From Neurospora intermedia (lineage: Eukaryota > Ascomycota > Sordariomycetes > Sordariales > Sordariaceae), in NCBI GenBank assembly GCA_037102815.1, contig BTPP01000003.1, positions 5,332,001-5,396,000 on the forward strand: 64,000 nucleotides of DNA, read 5' to 3'. Below the pieces are notes generated by a model. The model worked only from the letters and a program-made list of their open reading frames with translations, was not told the origin of the DNA and searched no databases. Numbering within the stretch: the first letter of the stretch is position 1; every line of letters starts with the position of its first letter. Both the position numbers and the translations under genes were made by a program. Of the stretch, positions 38,801-52,929 are shown in pieces.

Positions 38801-41800
38801 GTCTGTCGGTCCGGATGCAGGGAAATTGCAAAATACCATATCATCTCCCCTATTTTGCGCAGGTGCCCTAAGACAAGAAGGGTCGGTGCCGAGAAGGCTA
38901 CGCAATTCTTGCTTTTTCTGCGTTTCAATGGACTCAAGTCGGGGATGCTTCTCCCTCTTGGCTCAAGATATCACCCACCCCTCCTCCCTTGGAACTAGTC
39001 CCATGCAGCGTGCAGAAAAACTAGTGGCACCAAACGCACCCGTCAACCGGTTGCGATGGAAGGGGCTAGAGCAAAACAGGCTTTTAAGGGTGCTCCTTGA
39101 TGCGATTCCGAGCCGTCAAAATGGCAACTGTCTGGCCTTGTCACCCAGTTCTCTGCTCCCTGAACGTGTCCTGTAATCTCACGCCCGCACTTCAGCTGAA
39201 TACTTTCTATGCACCTTTGCGAGATGAGGTCGGTCGCCTGCCATAGCATTGGTACGTTCTCAATCAGGTAGCCATGTTATCGTTCGTCCCGTCTCCTTAT
39301 CCGGTCAGACATTATTGCAGAGAGAATGGGGGACTACCGTATCTTGTGTTCTAGTCACTCTAGACTTCTACGCGCACTGTTTACAAAGATACCCCAACCT
39401 ACCCATATCACCACTTGGCATTGCGTCTGATTATTGCTCAGTCGCTTCTATGACCTGACGTGATCTTCATCGTCCGTCGTTGCCTTCAGTGCAAAAAGCC
39501 GGGCGGTGATCTTGATGAAGCGTGAGCACTGCAGAGAGTGTGAATCTGACGGAATCACACCTCCATTTTCATACCCCGAGCGCCTGATTCGAGAAGCGGA
39601 CGGGAGGCGCAACGAAGCGCCATCCATGCCTGTAGGCGTGCAATAGCTGCCCACTCAGTGGCATTGCTGTATCTGCCCTACGTTGAGACCAGCCCCTTGG
39701 CTCTTGGCCTTTATGGCGCGTCTCCGACTGAGTACTTGCCTCGTGGGCAGCCTGGACTTGGGTCAAAGTCCAACGGTGACCACGCGATTCAAGTCATACA
39801 CAACTTGGGGAAGAAGCTGAAATGAGCTTCTGCCCAGGCTCTGTACCAGACTTCTTCACTGAGCATTTCGTCTGCCAGGCGGGAGCGTACAATGTGGACA
39901 AAGCCTGTAGTGCCGGATAGATCAGTGTCACAAGCGCTGGTGCTTTACAATTGATCCAAGATGAGTTATGGGAAGCATGTAAAGCTGCCTTCCACGTTAC
40001 TGGATGCAATCTGATCCAAATCAAGCAGAGTGTTTCCAGTCCAAGGAGCTGGGGTTTAGATTGGCAGGGGTACATCTTCCAGGATGGCAAACCGCCCAAA
40101 CGGAACGTTCTGTGGACCTCCCGTGTCGAATGTCAACACCTGGAGCATGCCTCAAGTTCTTTACACGTTCTGGGACCGCGACTATAAGCTCCGCTCGCAG
40201 TAGTCTAGCAGCAAAGCGGATTCTGTCCTGGCATGCTCGGGTCCGGTTGGGCCTGGTCCGCCGGTTCGCAGTGTCCACTAGCTGGAGCCGGATGCAGTTC
40301 CTTCTTGTCACTACTCGCTGTCAACACGGGGGCTATCAGGTCTCATTCGTCTGCTGATCGTACACATATGTTGGCGAAGACATGTCAGCGCTGAGCAATA
40401 ACGGACTGACATCGAACCCTGCTGCACATCATGCTTCGCTGACATCTGTTGGAGAACGCTTCAGAGTCTGTGGCAGTACTCCGTATGGCAGGGACTGCAC
40501 ACTGTAGCCTTGCAGAAACGGAGAGTCCGGGCTGAACGGTTTCTGGCGTGGCTTTCCCTAGCACCACCATGGCGGTTATTGGACTGATGGCCGTTGATTA
40601 GCACCTTGTCGGGTTTGTCAACCGGATTTCAGCCCTGATGCATCGAAGAGGAGAGGGCAAAACGGCCCACACATTTGTTCCAGGCACAAAGCAATGTGCA
40701 CCAAATTCTCCATACAACATGCATACTAGTGTAGGGCGAGACATGGGCGTGAACCGACAAGAAATCCATACTACCCTTGTTTCTCTTAGAGCTTCCCAGG
40801 TTTGGGGGGTATGCGGATACATCCCGGCGCCCTGGTGCATGGCCGGGTGGTGTTGACTCCCAGTGTGGGAGGTGGACCAAGCACCAGGGTTCTGGCCTCC
40901 CTCGGTCCTCGTCGCTTGTCTTTCAACTTCAGGATAACCGGTTGGCTATTATTTCCTGGGGTTCACCTCGAGCACTACTTCATATGTTGAGAGCTCAGAA
41001 CTGGTGAGAAGACGACGACCTGTGACGCACTTTCGCCTACACGACGACGAACCCCCTTGCGAAGCTCATACTACACCTATCACTTTCCTTTTCTTTTTTT
41101 CCCAAGGGAGCGGACAACTCGATAGCCCGAACTCTTGAGCTCGGTCTCGTCATAAGAGTTTACAAAAAGGAAGTGTATGCCGGATCTGGGCTTCGTCACT
41201 GCACTTGGATTCGCGCCAAAGCTGAGTTTGGCACTGCACCCCCGGTGTAAAGGATAAGGAGGAGGTCACGATCCCATGTACCGGGTCAGATTTACGCAGT
41301 ACGCGCTTGCTTGACCTGAACGCCACTCCCACCTTTCCGTATCCAGGGGCCCTCCACCCTGTAGGTACTCCGTACCAGAAACAGTCCAGCCTGGTTCCAC
41401 ATCCCGACTGACTGTCTTTGCTCCTCAGATCTCTGGAGTCGCAGGAGAGGCCATCATCAACTCGGTTCCGCCAGAATATCAATAACAAAACATCTGCCCT
41501 TTCTTGTCATCAGCGTTAGCCTCTTTTTTCAAAACGCCGAGAGTTTCCGTCACGGTTACTGCTGCCGTTATTCCCTCCGCTTCCTCCAAAGAAACGGCGT
41601 TAAGAAGCCTTTTCAGTCTGCCGTGGCGCCTGCCTTCTTGCTGAGGTGGACTACCAACCGCACATTGTACCTCGACACATGGGAAGGGTGCTATTAGCGT
41701 TGTGGCTACTTTCGAAGTTGCCAAGTCTCCGTATTTTCAGCTGCCAGCATTTTGTCCCCTTATCAAGCTTTGTTTGTCAGTCTGCGACGAATCTCACTAG

Positions 41801-42843
41801 CGACTCTGAAAGCCAATAACTCCACAGTCACAAAACAATACAACAGCAGCGGCATACACAACAGGTCACGCAGTGACATTGAGATCTTCTGAAGAAGGCC
41901 GAGAAGAAAGTCCAATGGTGGGCGCGTTCTACACTCTTTCACACCAACCTCGGGGATCGAAGGTTGAACAAGGATTGAACTCTCACAACCCGCGCTCTTT
42001 CAGCCATCCCGCACTGGGGTAGCCAAATTCGACCATAACCCAAAAGCAAAGGAGCCGCCAAGCACAATACAAAGCGCCAGCCAGGGACGAGCTTCCAGCC
42101 GGACTACCAGGTACTACTGACCGTCCGGCAGTCGTTCGTTCAAAAAGAAACACATCTGTTCTCGGGCAAGGGGCAAGAAACGCCCGCGGCTGTTGCTTGA
42201 TCCTGCCACACCTACATACCCTTGGCTAGACTTGGACAGGGTCCTTATTTGGATTCCGAGCCTCCCTACGGGGGTACATGCGTGTGTGTGTGAGTGCTAG
42301 TGCACGCGTGTGTGTACACACCTTTGGGACAAGCGCACATATAGTTCAGGCGGACGCCATCGACAGATCGACACTCCACATCTGCTACATGAAACTAATC
42401 AAAGAGTGACTTTGAAGCTCTTCTACGTCCAAGTAAGCTTAAATTTGGGCTCTCGACAACCTTCGTTTTCTTGGCTGAAGCCATTACCTCTCCATTCGCC
42501 ACAGACTCAGCGTTGTCGACAACCCAAGCCTGGAGGCGTCTTCACCTGGCCGACATCTTCTTCGCAGACTAGGCTTCCTACAATCCCCAGAGCAGAACTC
42601 CGCTTCCATCGAAAGGCAGAAGCAGAGATTACGAAAGGAATTATTTCCTCCGACAAGCCTTTGGATGTGTCTTAGCCTGACGCCATCCGATAGATACCAT
42701 TGTCACATTAAAGCTTCAGGGATTGCTATAACTTGGTCTATCTACTAGCAAGAAGCATACGACCAACAACAACAACGAACTTCCTGTTTCCATACGACGA
42801 GAACAATCAACTCCCGCAAACCAAGACGAACCGAAGCGCGCGT
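31379..42843. other. 11.5-kb region without a recognisable gene
   Basis: It begins with the malate synthase 3' UTR and ends with the leader of the FlbC-like gene. Visible features: pyrimidine tracts with long T runs at about 32335-32380, a 40-nt A run at 32792-32831, T runs near 34073-34093, and CA/TG-rich DNA near 42280-42325. A pyrimidine-poor leader rich in AAC and CAAC lies near 42760-42800. Open frames (for example 36616-37311 plus and 35373-35825 minus) are short or lack an ATG and show no domain. Such a long gap before a developmental regulator may be a large promoter or hold non-coding RNA. Confidence 0.55.
32792..32831. repeat. 40-nt poly(A) tract
   Basis: An uninterrupted run of 40 A residues, followed by GGGATGACA. 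It lies about 1.4 kb after the malate synthase stop. No processed-gene copy or element is visible before it and no target-site duplication was noticed, so I call it a simple homopolymer. Confidence 0.9.
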
Positions 42844-44563
42844 ATGGGTATCATGACCGATCATCAGGCAACCCTAGCACATCCTGAGAGTTTCTCCTCC
42901 AGATCGAGAAAGGTGACCACGAGTCTACCACCTTTTACTCTCCCTGCTCTAGATATACCAAGTACGCGAAACCCCCATCGTGCTTTTCCCGTTCTGAACA
43001 GCCCGAGTGACAGTGCTTTTGAGGATCACAACCGGCGCGGTGGACTACCACTGCTCTCAAGGCAGCAGGTCTCACTTCGCCCTCCCCTTATTCCCCCCTC
43101 TTACCCATTCCATTCCTTAGCCCTCTACCATTAGTCACACTACAACCAGCACAACCTCCACCACAAACAACTGTAATCTGACAACCACCTTAGGATCAGA
43201 AATAGCAACTGAAGGCCTCAATCTATCATCGGGCATTAACAACAGCGGGTCGCAATCCTCTCAGCAGCCCGGGTCATCCATTTACTACTCAAGTCAACTC
43301 ACAGGATCGTGGCCAACACCGGGAAGCTCAGCGCCGTCCGCGTACACATACTTGAGTCCAGATTCCAACCCTGGGTCGGGATCGCTCAATCAGACCTCTT
43401 ATACTCACCGACCACAAGCCACCTTTGGCTCAGTTCCATCATCTGTGACGAACTATTCAGGGGGCCGTACCACCTCTACGTCAACCAACGCGGAAACCGT
43501 ACCGGTCTCCTCGTCTTACCAGGAACAGCATTCGTTTCCGACATCAGTAGGATCATCGGGAGGACCTCTGGGATCATCGCACCCTTCACAAGCGTCGGGT
43601 CCTACCCACCCAATGCTGAGCTCACAGAACCCGGCGGTAACGCAACCGCCAACGGCGGGACACGGCTCTTCGTTGCCCTCCCTTCATGACTTTGGCAACT
43701 TCAGGACATCTTCATCCCAGAACAGCTACTACCCATCTGCGACCCAACAATCACAAAGCTCGACCCAAAGTAGTTACTACCCATCACCATCGACACCACA
43801 ACAGGGCTCATATCCTGGTTTTCAAGGGGTACCAGCATCGCAATTATCCCCGACAAGTTACTCACCTTCAACATCGCAAGGAAATGCGCCACGCACATTG
43901 GGATCGATATCGAGCAGCGGCAGCAGCGGACCCGGGCTACAGTACGTGACGGGCAGCAGACCTCAGCAATATTCTCTCCAGTCTCAGCATCACTACTCGC
44001 TCAACGGGCATGGACACGGTCCCGTGCTGAGCAACATGCACCAGCCCGGCACACCGTTGGCCATGGTGGGTATGTCAGGCATGCATTATGGCACCCACCA
44101 TCCGATGCCTCAGTACCATCGGTATGGAGCTAGCCATGACCAACTTGGACCTCGTCAAGGGGACCGACCATACAAGTGTGATCAATGCACACAGGGCTTC
44201 AACAGGAATCATGACTTGAAGCGCCACAAGAGGATACATTTGGCTACGAAGCCATATCCTTGTGGCAACTGTGAGAAGTCCTTTTCGAGGAAGGATGCGC
44301 TGAAGGTAGGCTGCCTAATTCCCCTGCGACTAACGACGAGCGAAATGCTAACGTTCCCTTTGCGTCACGTCCAGCGTCACAGACTAGTCAAGGGTTGCGG
44401 AAAGAACGATCAGGTCAACGGAAACAACACCAAGCCGGGAACAGCGGGGGACAATAACACACGGCCACCGGGGGATTACTCGGTAGGCTCCAGGACTTCG
44501 CCCATGGAACGCATCGACGAAAATGCGAGTGATGACGCAGCAGTGGCGCGATTGGCTTCGTAA
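42844..44563 (+). CDS. flbC: FlbC-like C2H2 zinc-finger transcription factor
   Basis: Resembles FlbC of Aspergillus, a nuclear activator of conidiation. Near the C-terminus are two adjacent fingers. The first, YKCDQCTQGFNRNHDLKRHK then RIH, is C-X2-C-X12-H-X3-H. The second, YPCGNCEKSFSRKDALKRHR then LVKGC, is C-X2-C-X12-H-X5-C. About 350 Ser/Gln/Pro/Tyr-rich residues precede them and about 55 polar residues follow. The last intron (44306-44374, 69 nt, two CTAAC sites) splits finger two. The N-terminal intron is uncertain. My preferred model is 42962-43193 (donor GTACGC, branch CTGAC), giving 472 residues. The alternative is 43069-43120 (weak donor GTCTCA), giving 532. Both keep the frame. The start is the first ATG; a second lies three codons later. 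The long upstream gap fits a developmentally controlled gene. Confidence 0.85.
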
Positions 44564-47500
44564 CACTTTGAACTGTGTTCGATTTCTACCTCGTGTTTGG
44601 CTTCCATTTACGCCTTTTCTTCCCATATGTGCTCTTTTGCGAAACAATACCAGCGAACGAAGCGGAATTTGGATATAACGGCGGTACATCTTTTTTAGTC
44701 GGATATGGAGGGGATAAATCGGGCGCTTGGACGGCTAGCTTTTTTCCATAATCTTCTCGTTCATGGCTTCTCGTGCAATACTTGGTTTTTTTTTCCTGGA
44801 GGATTGGCTTTTCACGCATCAATAAAGAGGGGGAAATGGACTGTTGTGGTTCTATCAGTGAGATGCAGATGGACTGGCAGCTTCATCACCACATAACGGC
44901 TTCTTAAAGTCTATTTTGCATTGCGTTTTTGTCTTGATCTCTTCTTTTTTTTTCGGATTTTTTCCTTCTTTTCTAACGGAGTAAAATTATTTTTACACCA
45001 CAGTGGCTTCTCAAAGGGACATTGCTGAGGACAAGTCTTTGCAATGGGAGTAAAGAACGTGGGGTGGTGGCCAATACAAACGGGAGGTTGACTTGACAGC
45101 GAGTGCATTTTTGTGTGTATCTGTACAAGACCGACCCAACTCTTTGGGGACGTTGATCGATTTTTTATATACCCTACTATTTTACACTTGACAAACCATC
45201 GGATAAATGCTCGTAGAGCTAGTAGTTCGAAATTGGGCCTACAGCGGTTACGGTTGCGGAGTGTGCGCCTTCTTAGTCAGAAAGCTGGTGGATGGATACG
45301 TCTGAGTACCTATTTGGGATACTTACCTGTCATGCATGCTCCTCCTGTTCAGCACCCAAAACCACAAAGAGGCCACGATCATCAACTGTGTGCTATCACT
45401 CATTCTTAATCTAGGCCCTCCCTCTTCAGCGCAAAAGGGAAAAAAGAGGATTTTCTCAAAAGCTAGGTACTAACTCTTGCCCAATTACAAAACTACCTAC
45501 CCAGAAGTAGCCGAGTAGCTAGTTAGCTAGCTATCTCAAGACACTAGCGTCATCGAATAAGCTGAAACAAGCTGAAAGGACTCTTCCTTCCTTAAAGCAA
45601 AGAGGGGAAAGAAGTGTTGGCCGGCCGGCCGTGCACTTGGCGCCCGTTCACTGGCACTCCCCGTTCTGGGTATTTAGGCTGCCTTGCTGTTGTTTCCTTT
45701 CTTCCTCGTTCATCTGTCCAGACTCAACAACCTTTTCGTCGCCCTAGTCCGACAAGAAGAGATCAAGCAGGGTCGTTCTTCGTTTACAGACAGCTAGTTA
45801 TGTAGACGAGGAAATACATGTGCTCTACCTCTTCAATGCTGAGTCACGAGACGGCTCAGGTTTTTCTTGTAGTTCACTCATATGAAAGTAACAGGGAGTT
45901 AGATTAGATTAGAGGAGTGGAAGCTCAACATACGCACTTGGGTGTTCATCTAGATCTTCTATACGCTGGATGGTACTCGATCAATTTAGCAGGAAAGGCC
46001 TAAAATCATGGCTGAAGTCCTGGAGTACAATTCCTGCGACATCAGAATGAGCTGGCTAGCTAGTGACACTCGGAGGGGGTCACAATGATTATTAGAGGGA
46101 AAGAGAAAAAAGAAAAAAAGAAAGAAAACAAAAAGCGAGTATCACCCTACTGCTTGAACCCAATTACTATCACTACCACTGCCTACTACCCACTAGCGAT
46201 TTAATTCCAAGGCAAGTATCATAAGACTTGTCAGCAGCACTTAAGCAGAGCATCTGACGCCCAATCTTGAGTAAATCCCCTCGAATTGGATGGCGCACAC
46301 ACAGCTATGCTGGTGAAGAGCCAACTACCACAGCCGCACTCGCTACACAAGACTCTTCAACACAGCGTACAGTAGACACCTACGATTGAGTCGTTGCTTA
46401 CTGGGTTGAGCTCAGTTCCCTCCCCTGTGGCGATAGGTACCTCTAGGACCTTGCTGCTCGGCGGCCGCTATGTCGCCCAGACCTTCATATTCCAGGCTGT
46501 AAGTGGGTTTCAGTTCTAGAGGGGATGCTTAAGGTACCTAGCTTATATGGGCATATATAGGTAACTGCGAGGTTGATCTGTCCTGTCTTCCTGGTTCTTA
46601 TCAAGCTACGCAGTGGATACAAAGGGACCTACTTCGTTTTCCGCCGGCAGTAAAGATTGAGTGGTCCCAGCGGTTCTGATGGAGTGGTCAAGATATGATA
46701 CATGTAAGAGACTCACTCGACACTGATCAAAATTCGAAATAATGTATGATAGGATTCAAGGTTGATCCCTGCTTTCCTTTATTCCATCAAGAACAACGAT
46801 TGAAAGGACTTGAGAAAAGTGAGTATCTGGGCAAAAAAAGGGAAGAGAAAAAAAAAAAGAAAAAAAAAAAAAAAAAAAAAAAAAGTAAACGGACAAGATA
46901 GCAGCTGCTGAGTTCGCTTTTCAGCTAGCCACTTACCACTCACCACTTACCACTTTTGCTTTTGCCGCTTCTACTTCTACTTACACCATCAATCATTTCT
47001 ATCGTCGTTTTACTTACAAAGTCTACCCAATGAACCCCTCGCCAACATGAATTTCTATTACCAATAACACCATATTCCTTCCGTCGCGTTCAAGTGGTAC
47101 AAGTACGAAGAAATCAAGATCCAGGATTCCCTCTCAAATAAAACATAGATAGGTAGTCTTCCGCAGAGCAGAGCAGAGCTGAACGACAGGGAAAAGAGCA
47201 ATGAACCGATAGACCAGATATGAACAATAGTTAGCTACCTACCTATGTAGTGGTATGTAGGAACAGCTACCCCAGTTGCCGTTATCATTGCCACCGTCAA
47301 GTCTAGACCCGTAGTCCGTAAGCAGCGAGTCCGCCACACACACATACTTACCTATCCTTCTCTCGATTCAGTTCCCTTGCGTCCGCTACGCACAACGGGG
47401 TCTATTGACGACTGTGGCATGGAAGCCTCGTGTACTGGCTTTTTGCCTCTTCATCGTCACTAGACGAGTGTTTCACACATGTGTTGAGAACATTTCAAGC

Positions 47501-50500
47501 TCTGTAAGATTATCGGTGGTATGGTCTGGAAATTCATATCCTTTTGATTCTCAGGCTAATGAAAAATGCTGGACAAACGGTTGAGACAGTAAGTATAGTG
47601 GTAAAGTGCAAGTTCCACGCAACACATAGGACTGAGCTGGTAAAGATGTGCCTGAGTTCCTCCGACATTGTAGCCCGGGAGGGTTTCGCTCTAGCCTTGG
47701 TCCAAAACGAAGAGGCTGCCCTACCCTTACTTCGTGGTGAGATGACGGTGTGATATAACACCATCACCATCACTATATAAAGGAACAGTGAAGAGCAAGA
47801 GAGAAGTGACAATGGATGATTGAGAATTCTGACATCATCAAGAGCAATACATTATGACTTCATGGTGACCGTTCTGTGGTAGTCTCTTGGACTTCTTCTT
47901 GAGTACGTCCTCGATCCAGTGATCTACGCTCAGAGCCGTTCATTCTAAGAAGCCCTATCACATATTTATCTAACGCGGAGACTCACAACCGGACAATGTC
48001 TATGTCTGGAGTATTTCCAAAGACGACCAGACCGCCAGTTCCGAACACCAGTCTAGTTCCACAGCCGATAGCCGAGTACTAAAGACCGAGCATCTCGATT
48101 CTCGTACCACCCACCCAAGATTGTTTCTTTGACCTATTGGGAATCTATTAACAGGAGAGAAGAGCGACGAGTCCTGTGGATTTTCACATCCCAAGCTCAT
48201 GCCGCTTTGTCTTCGCTGCCCGATAAGCAATTAAGTAGCATCCCTACACGACGAGAACAAGAGATAGACAGAGACATTCACTTGGAATATGTGAATTTTG
48301 CCATCAGAGCTTCTATCCCTTGAAGTTAAGAGCAAGTGATTAGCTCAGGCTATAGAAATCCTCATCAGACTAGTCGCAAGGTGACATGGATGGGCTGATC
48401 TGAACAAGGGGAAGTGAAGCTGGCAGCCCGAGGGGGTAAGACCAATCAGTCTCCTCATCTTCGCACCTTGACCATATCTTCTTACCATCCATCCCCCACA
48501 AAGATGCTGCAGGAAGATGACCACCCCCGGTTTGAAGACCCGGTGACGCTTGAATGGGCTAGAAGAACCAATGGTCGGAACGTTGTGAATGGTCATGGAA
48601 ATATCCCGTCGTAGGTATTGTGTATGCGCAGCAGTACATGACGCATCAACAAACACCCATTCATGATCCCTGCAGAAATCAATTGAAACTCAAAATTGGT
48701 TGCGTGCTTGCATTCCTTGAGTTCTGTTAAGGAATGGGGGTTTTGTCCGTCCATTACAGACATACAGCAGCGCCCAACTTCGACCACACGAGGTAAGTTA
48801 GTCAGCCTTGACAAGGCTCCAGTCAAGTTCTTGACAGATGTTTCCCTGTTAGTGTAACCACTTCGAATGCCGGTGTGATCTTATAGCAGACAGGCCCAGC
48901 TTCTGCACGTCTTGATGACTACCTCAGGTAATCACACTGTCGGACAAGACACTCGTCAGAACTCGAAGGGTCAATGCTAACATTGCGGCTGAAGCGAATC
49001 AATGGGTTTGTGATCCCTGAGGCTCAGCGACACTCTGAGATATTGCACGAAGACGACGGGAGGTGAGCACGAAGCAGGGAAGTTATCCCGTTTATTGATC
49101 GGCTGAGGCCACTCCCGGTATGGGATGTGTACGAAATCGCCAAAAGAAAAGGAAGACAGCCTATGGCACCAAGATTGTGTCACCCCACAACCTTCGGTTA
49201 GATGGTTTTGGAAAGACTCTTGCCATACAAGAGCACGGTATGTCTTGATATGACGGACAGAAGTTCCAACACCTACAGTTCTTCTCCCCACGGTGGAAAT
49301 GCAGGATGTTGGGGAGAACTCCGAACCGCTAGCAGTACTTGGCCAGTAGCAAGCAGAATCCAAGCAGAGGGAAGGAAAGGTCATAGCTTGGCCCGGGGCA
49401 GCAATGGCCGTCAGCAGGGTTCAGGAATTTGGTTCGCGGTGGAGGGCGGCAAGCCGTGGCGCTCTGCGACTTGCATTTCAGCCCGCCCAGAACAGGAAGT
49501 GATAGCAGCCGTTCTCAGTCCAAACATTGACAAAAAGTGTGGGTGTCCGGCGGGTCATTGTCAATGTTCGGGTGAGGCACGCGGGTGGCCACGGCCATCG
49601 TTTCATGGCCCAAAAGAATTCAAAAAGTCCACGACGGGGCGAATGCAATAAATCGGTCTTCTTCTCTCCGTCACCACCACTTGATGGAAGCTGCTACTCT
49701 CACACCCCCGTCGGCAGGCCTATTGGTGATTAGGCTGACCAATGCACATGGCAGCTCGTTCGTCAACCTCCTTCGCACGGTGTGTCTAGAGGTCGCACAT
49801 TGCGACAATTTGCTCCCCTTCCCATCTTTGTAGTCACTTCCGCCGCTCTCGAGCGTCTCTAGTTCGCATGTCTGATTTCCGCTTCGGCCCTCGACATGCC
49901 CCTGTGTCCATGTGAAGGCCGCTACCCGAAGGAGAGGATATATCGTCCGATGACTGGACTTGCGTCCGATCCCAAGTGTTGCCCTTCGAGTGTGAAAAAA
50001 GCGCCAAACCATTGGCACGAAGGCTCAGTACATCCATGACTGCTTATTTTACGCAATGAGGGCTTGCAGATGGTCTGAGGAGGCCAGCCAGCCATCTCAC
50101 CGCCGCTGAAGAGTGTTGAAACGGCGGGCTTGCAGACTTGTGAAGCCTCCATGCTGCCCATGCAAACTGAATGTCCCCCCATGGGCCTTCGGGATGAATG
50201 AAGTGCGATGCTAACGACCCATCTGGAATATGTATGGTATGGGGGGTATGGTAAGCAGGAAATGTCGTGATTATGGTTGCCATGTCTTACCAAGGCTATC
50301 CGGAGCAGGAGACGAGGACGGCTAACGGTGCCTTGAACGGACTTGTGTCCGTTTGCGAGCCAGTTTCGGTGAGAGTAGATGCGATGCAACCCCCCATTCT
50401 TTCGATCATCGCCCGCCTTTGGGCCTTCCTCTTCCATTCGCCAGCCTTTCCCGACCAGCCGCCGTCTTTGGCGCGCGAGCTCATCTGGATATGGTGGGTG

Positions 50501-52929
50501 ACTTCCTGACATGGCGGGGCCATAGGCGCCCTAGCGGTTCTCCCCATGCTGTGGCTTTGGCAAGAGCATATCCAAATCTGAGTGTTATAACTGCCGCATA
50601 ACGCCCTCCCGTTATTGTGGCTTGTTTATGCCGATGTCTCGAAGACACTCCCATAGGTTTGCTGATACCATGTCTGTTGGTCGGTGGTCAAGATAAGATA
50701 TCATTCATTGGAGATGTACGCATTTTGTGAACGGCAACTTTGTTGAACATTGGAACCCAAGGAAAAAGCACTTGCCCAAGTTCTGTAGCTGAAGTGAAAG
50801 CCCGCAACTCTGACATCGGACGCAAGTATGAAGTGCGGTTTGATGACTAACAAATTTGTGAACGGTCGCACAGGCTGGCCTGCCTTTGGCCCCCGGCAAG
50901 CGGAAATGCAATATCTCCGAGTAACTTTGTCCCAGGGTCTGGCTCTGATGAGTGTTACAGGTTGGGCCATTGCTATCGGAGCCCCGCGTCTTGAACAGGG
51001 AGAGCAGCCTAGTAAGCCATGACCAAGCACGATGTGAGCGCGCAGTTGTGATGGATATCGGCTGGCTGCATCGAGAAGAAATAAGATTCGCTGGCAGTTG
51101 CGATGTCGGTAGCAAAGGTAACACATGGAGGCCGGATGTCCTGGAGAAGCTCTGGCCAGCTAAGCTGTGCAACGGCAGCCGGTTGTCGTATCTCAATGGA
51201 GAGTCAGTGTAAGGATCTTCAACTTTGGTGTGAGTGTCATTGCTGTTCGACTGGGCAACAAGGAGAGCAGGGACGAGAGAGTACGAAGGAGGTCCCGTCG
51301 GGATGTCGCTAGCTCAACACGGGCGGTTGCGGAGGTTGGGCTTGCCTGACGTTGAATTAGACTCTGCTGCTGGCGTCTCGCGGCTATGATCCGTCCCAGT
51401 GGGACGTCAGGTTGGACTTAATGCATTGGCGGTCGCATTTTGATTGTCTGACCTTGCCACGTCTAGTCCCGTATCTTCTGCCAACTGGTCGTCAGCGATG
51501 TGATAGTCATATCCATAGTACTAGGGACGCACCGATATCGAAGGGCTAATTTGCCTAATGTTGCCTGTACATACTACATACATATGTAGTAGGCTAGTCG
51601 GCGACCATTCGGGCGACCTTGCCAGAGAAGGGTTAAAGAGTGCAGATCACCAGGTCGACAAGTGCGTGTCGCAGGGAGTATGTAATGGGAGCGGAACAGA
51701 TCAGACCCCCAAAGGCTAAATGCAAGAGCATCATGGCACTTTTGCTGGAACGCCCCACGGTGCGGTACCTGCAGCGGTTGCGACCGAAAGATGACCAAGT
51801 ACGTGGAGATTCCAATGTTTTGGCCTGGCGAGCAGTCGGAAGGGCACAGTTTGGACACATCGTTTCGGGCGTGTTGTCATTTGGGTCGACGTGGAGGAAC
51901 TGGGGTGGCATGGATTGGCAGCCGTGATGTTGAAGGTTGGTTGATGGAAGCGCACCTCTCCCGAGAAGTGGTCGAGCCATAAGAAGGAGAAGATGTCGTC
52001 ACCCCGCCCGTAAAATTTTGCCCTCCGTGACTATCATTCCTGCCTCCCCTGAATAATTGACTCTTTGATCAACCAACTCCATCTTTCTTTCCTTCCTTCG
52101 TTTCTTCGTCCCTTCCCTTTTTGAGATTCTGGTCCGAGTGACGCGATCGCATTTTCTCACCCTCGTCAAGTCTCTTTGTGCAATGAGTACAAAGGAAGGT
52201 ATCGGTACAGATCGTACTGCTGTACTTTGCGGGATTGTAGCTGGTCTTTCGGGAAGAAGTTGCCCGATCCATGGGTGATGGCCAAAGAGTGTTGGATTTG
52301 TTGTCAAGCAGAAGTCGGATGTTTGATGTCACGGATAACAAGCAGATGCACCTTGAACAGGCACGGAAAGAGCAACTCAGAAATCAATGGGCCGGCCTGT
52401 GCGTACAAGTGTTTGGGATTTGCTCTCCATCGAGTACCTGTACCTTCGCGGCGGATTCCGCTTTTTCTTGGCTTTGAGTACTCAGATAGTCCTTGCCAGC
52501 AGCCACTAACCGACTTACGCGGGATGCTGGGTGTATATCTGCTAGTACAAAAACTAAAAAAACATGGAAGCGACCAAACAGTGGCAGGGTTACACTCTCC
52601 ACTTCCACTCCTCCAACGTGCCGTTCAAGGTGAGCATGTTTCTCTGACACAAACCCGAATGAAGCACGAAGTCTCAAATCGTGCAAAAGGGGCGACTGCT
52701 CCAGTCTTTCGAATTCTGGGCAGCCTCTTCCTCTCCTTTTCGTAATTCGTTCAACTGTTCTACTCTAACCAGGGAAAAGACGCGACCGAAGCCAGACAAG
52801 AATCAGAGCTGTCTCACACTCGTCTTGCCGCTGCAAAATCCCCACCGCCGGTTGTGCCGAACACCATTTCAACGACGACGACAAGAGACGTCAATATCTA
52901 AACCCACCAACATCAGCCACTTACACGAT
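44564..52929. other. 8.4-kb region without a recognisable gene
   Basis: Contains the 3' UTR of the FlbC-like gene at left and the copper transporter promoter at right. Visible items: TAGCTAG-type repeats near 45512-45532, the palindrome GGCCGGCCGGCC at about 45619-45630, and an A-rich tract at about 46848-46884. Frames at 49202-49651, 50044-50512, 50705-51196 and 52176-52745 are overlapping, lack recognisable domains and look incidental. No tRNA or 5S RNA was recognised. Confidence 0.5.

Noticed and set aside
47540-47660. tRNA-like A-box sequence (TAGTGGTAAAGTGC)
   Set aside because: No proper B box or acceptor stem follows at the right distance.
52176-52745. 189-codon plus frame upstream of the copper transporter
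   Set aside because: It is in the promoter/leader region, has no domain and cannot be joined to the transporter frame by a clear intron.
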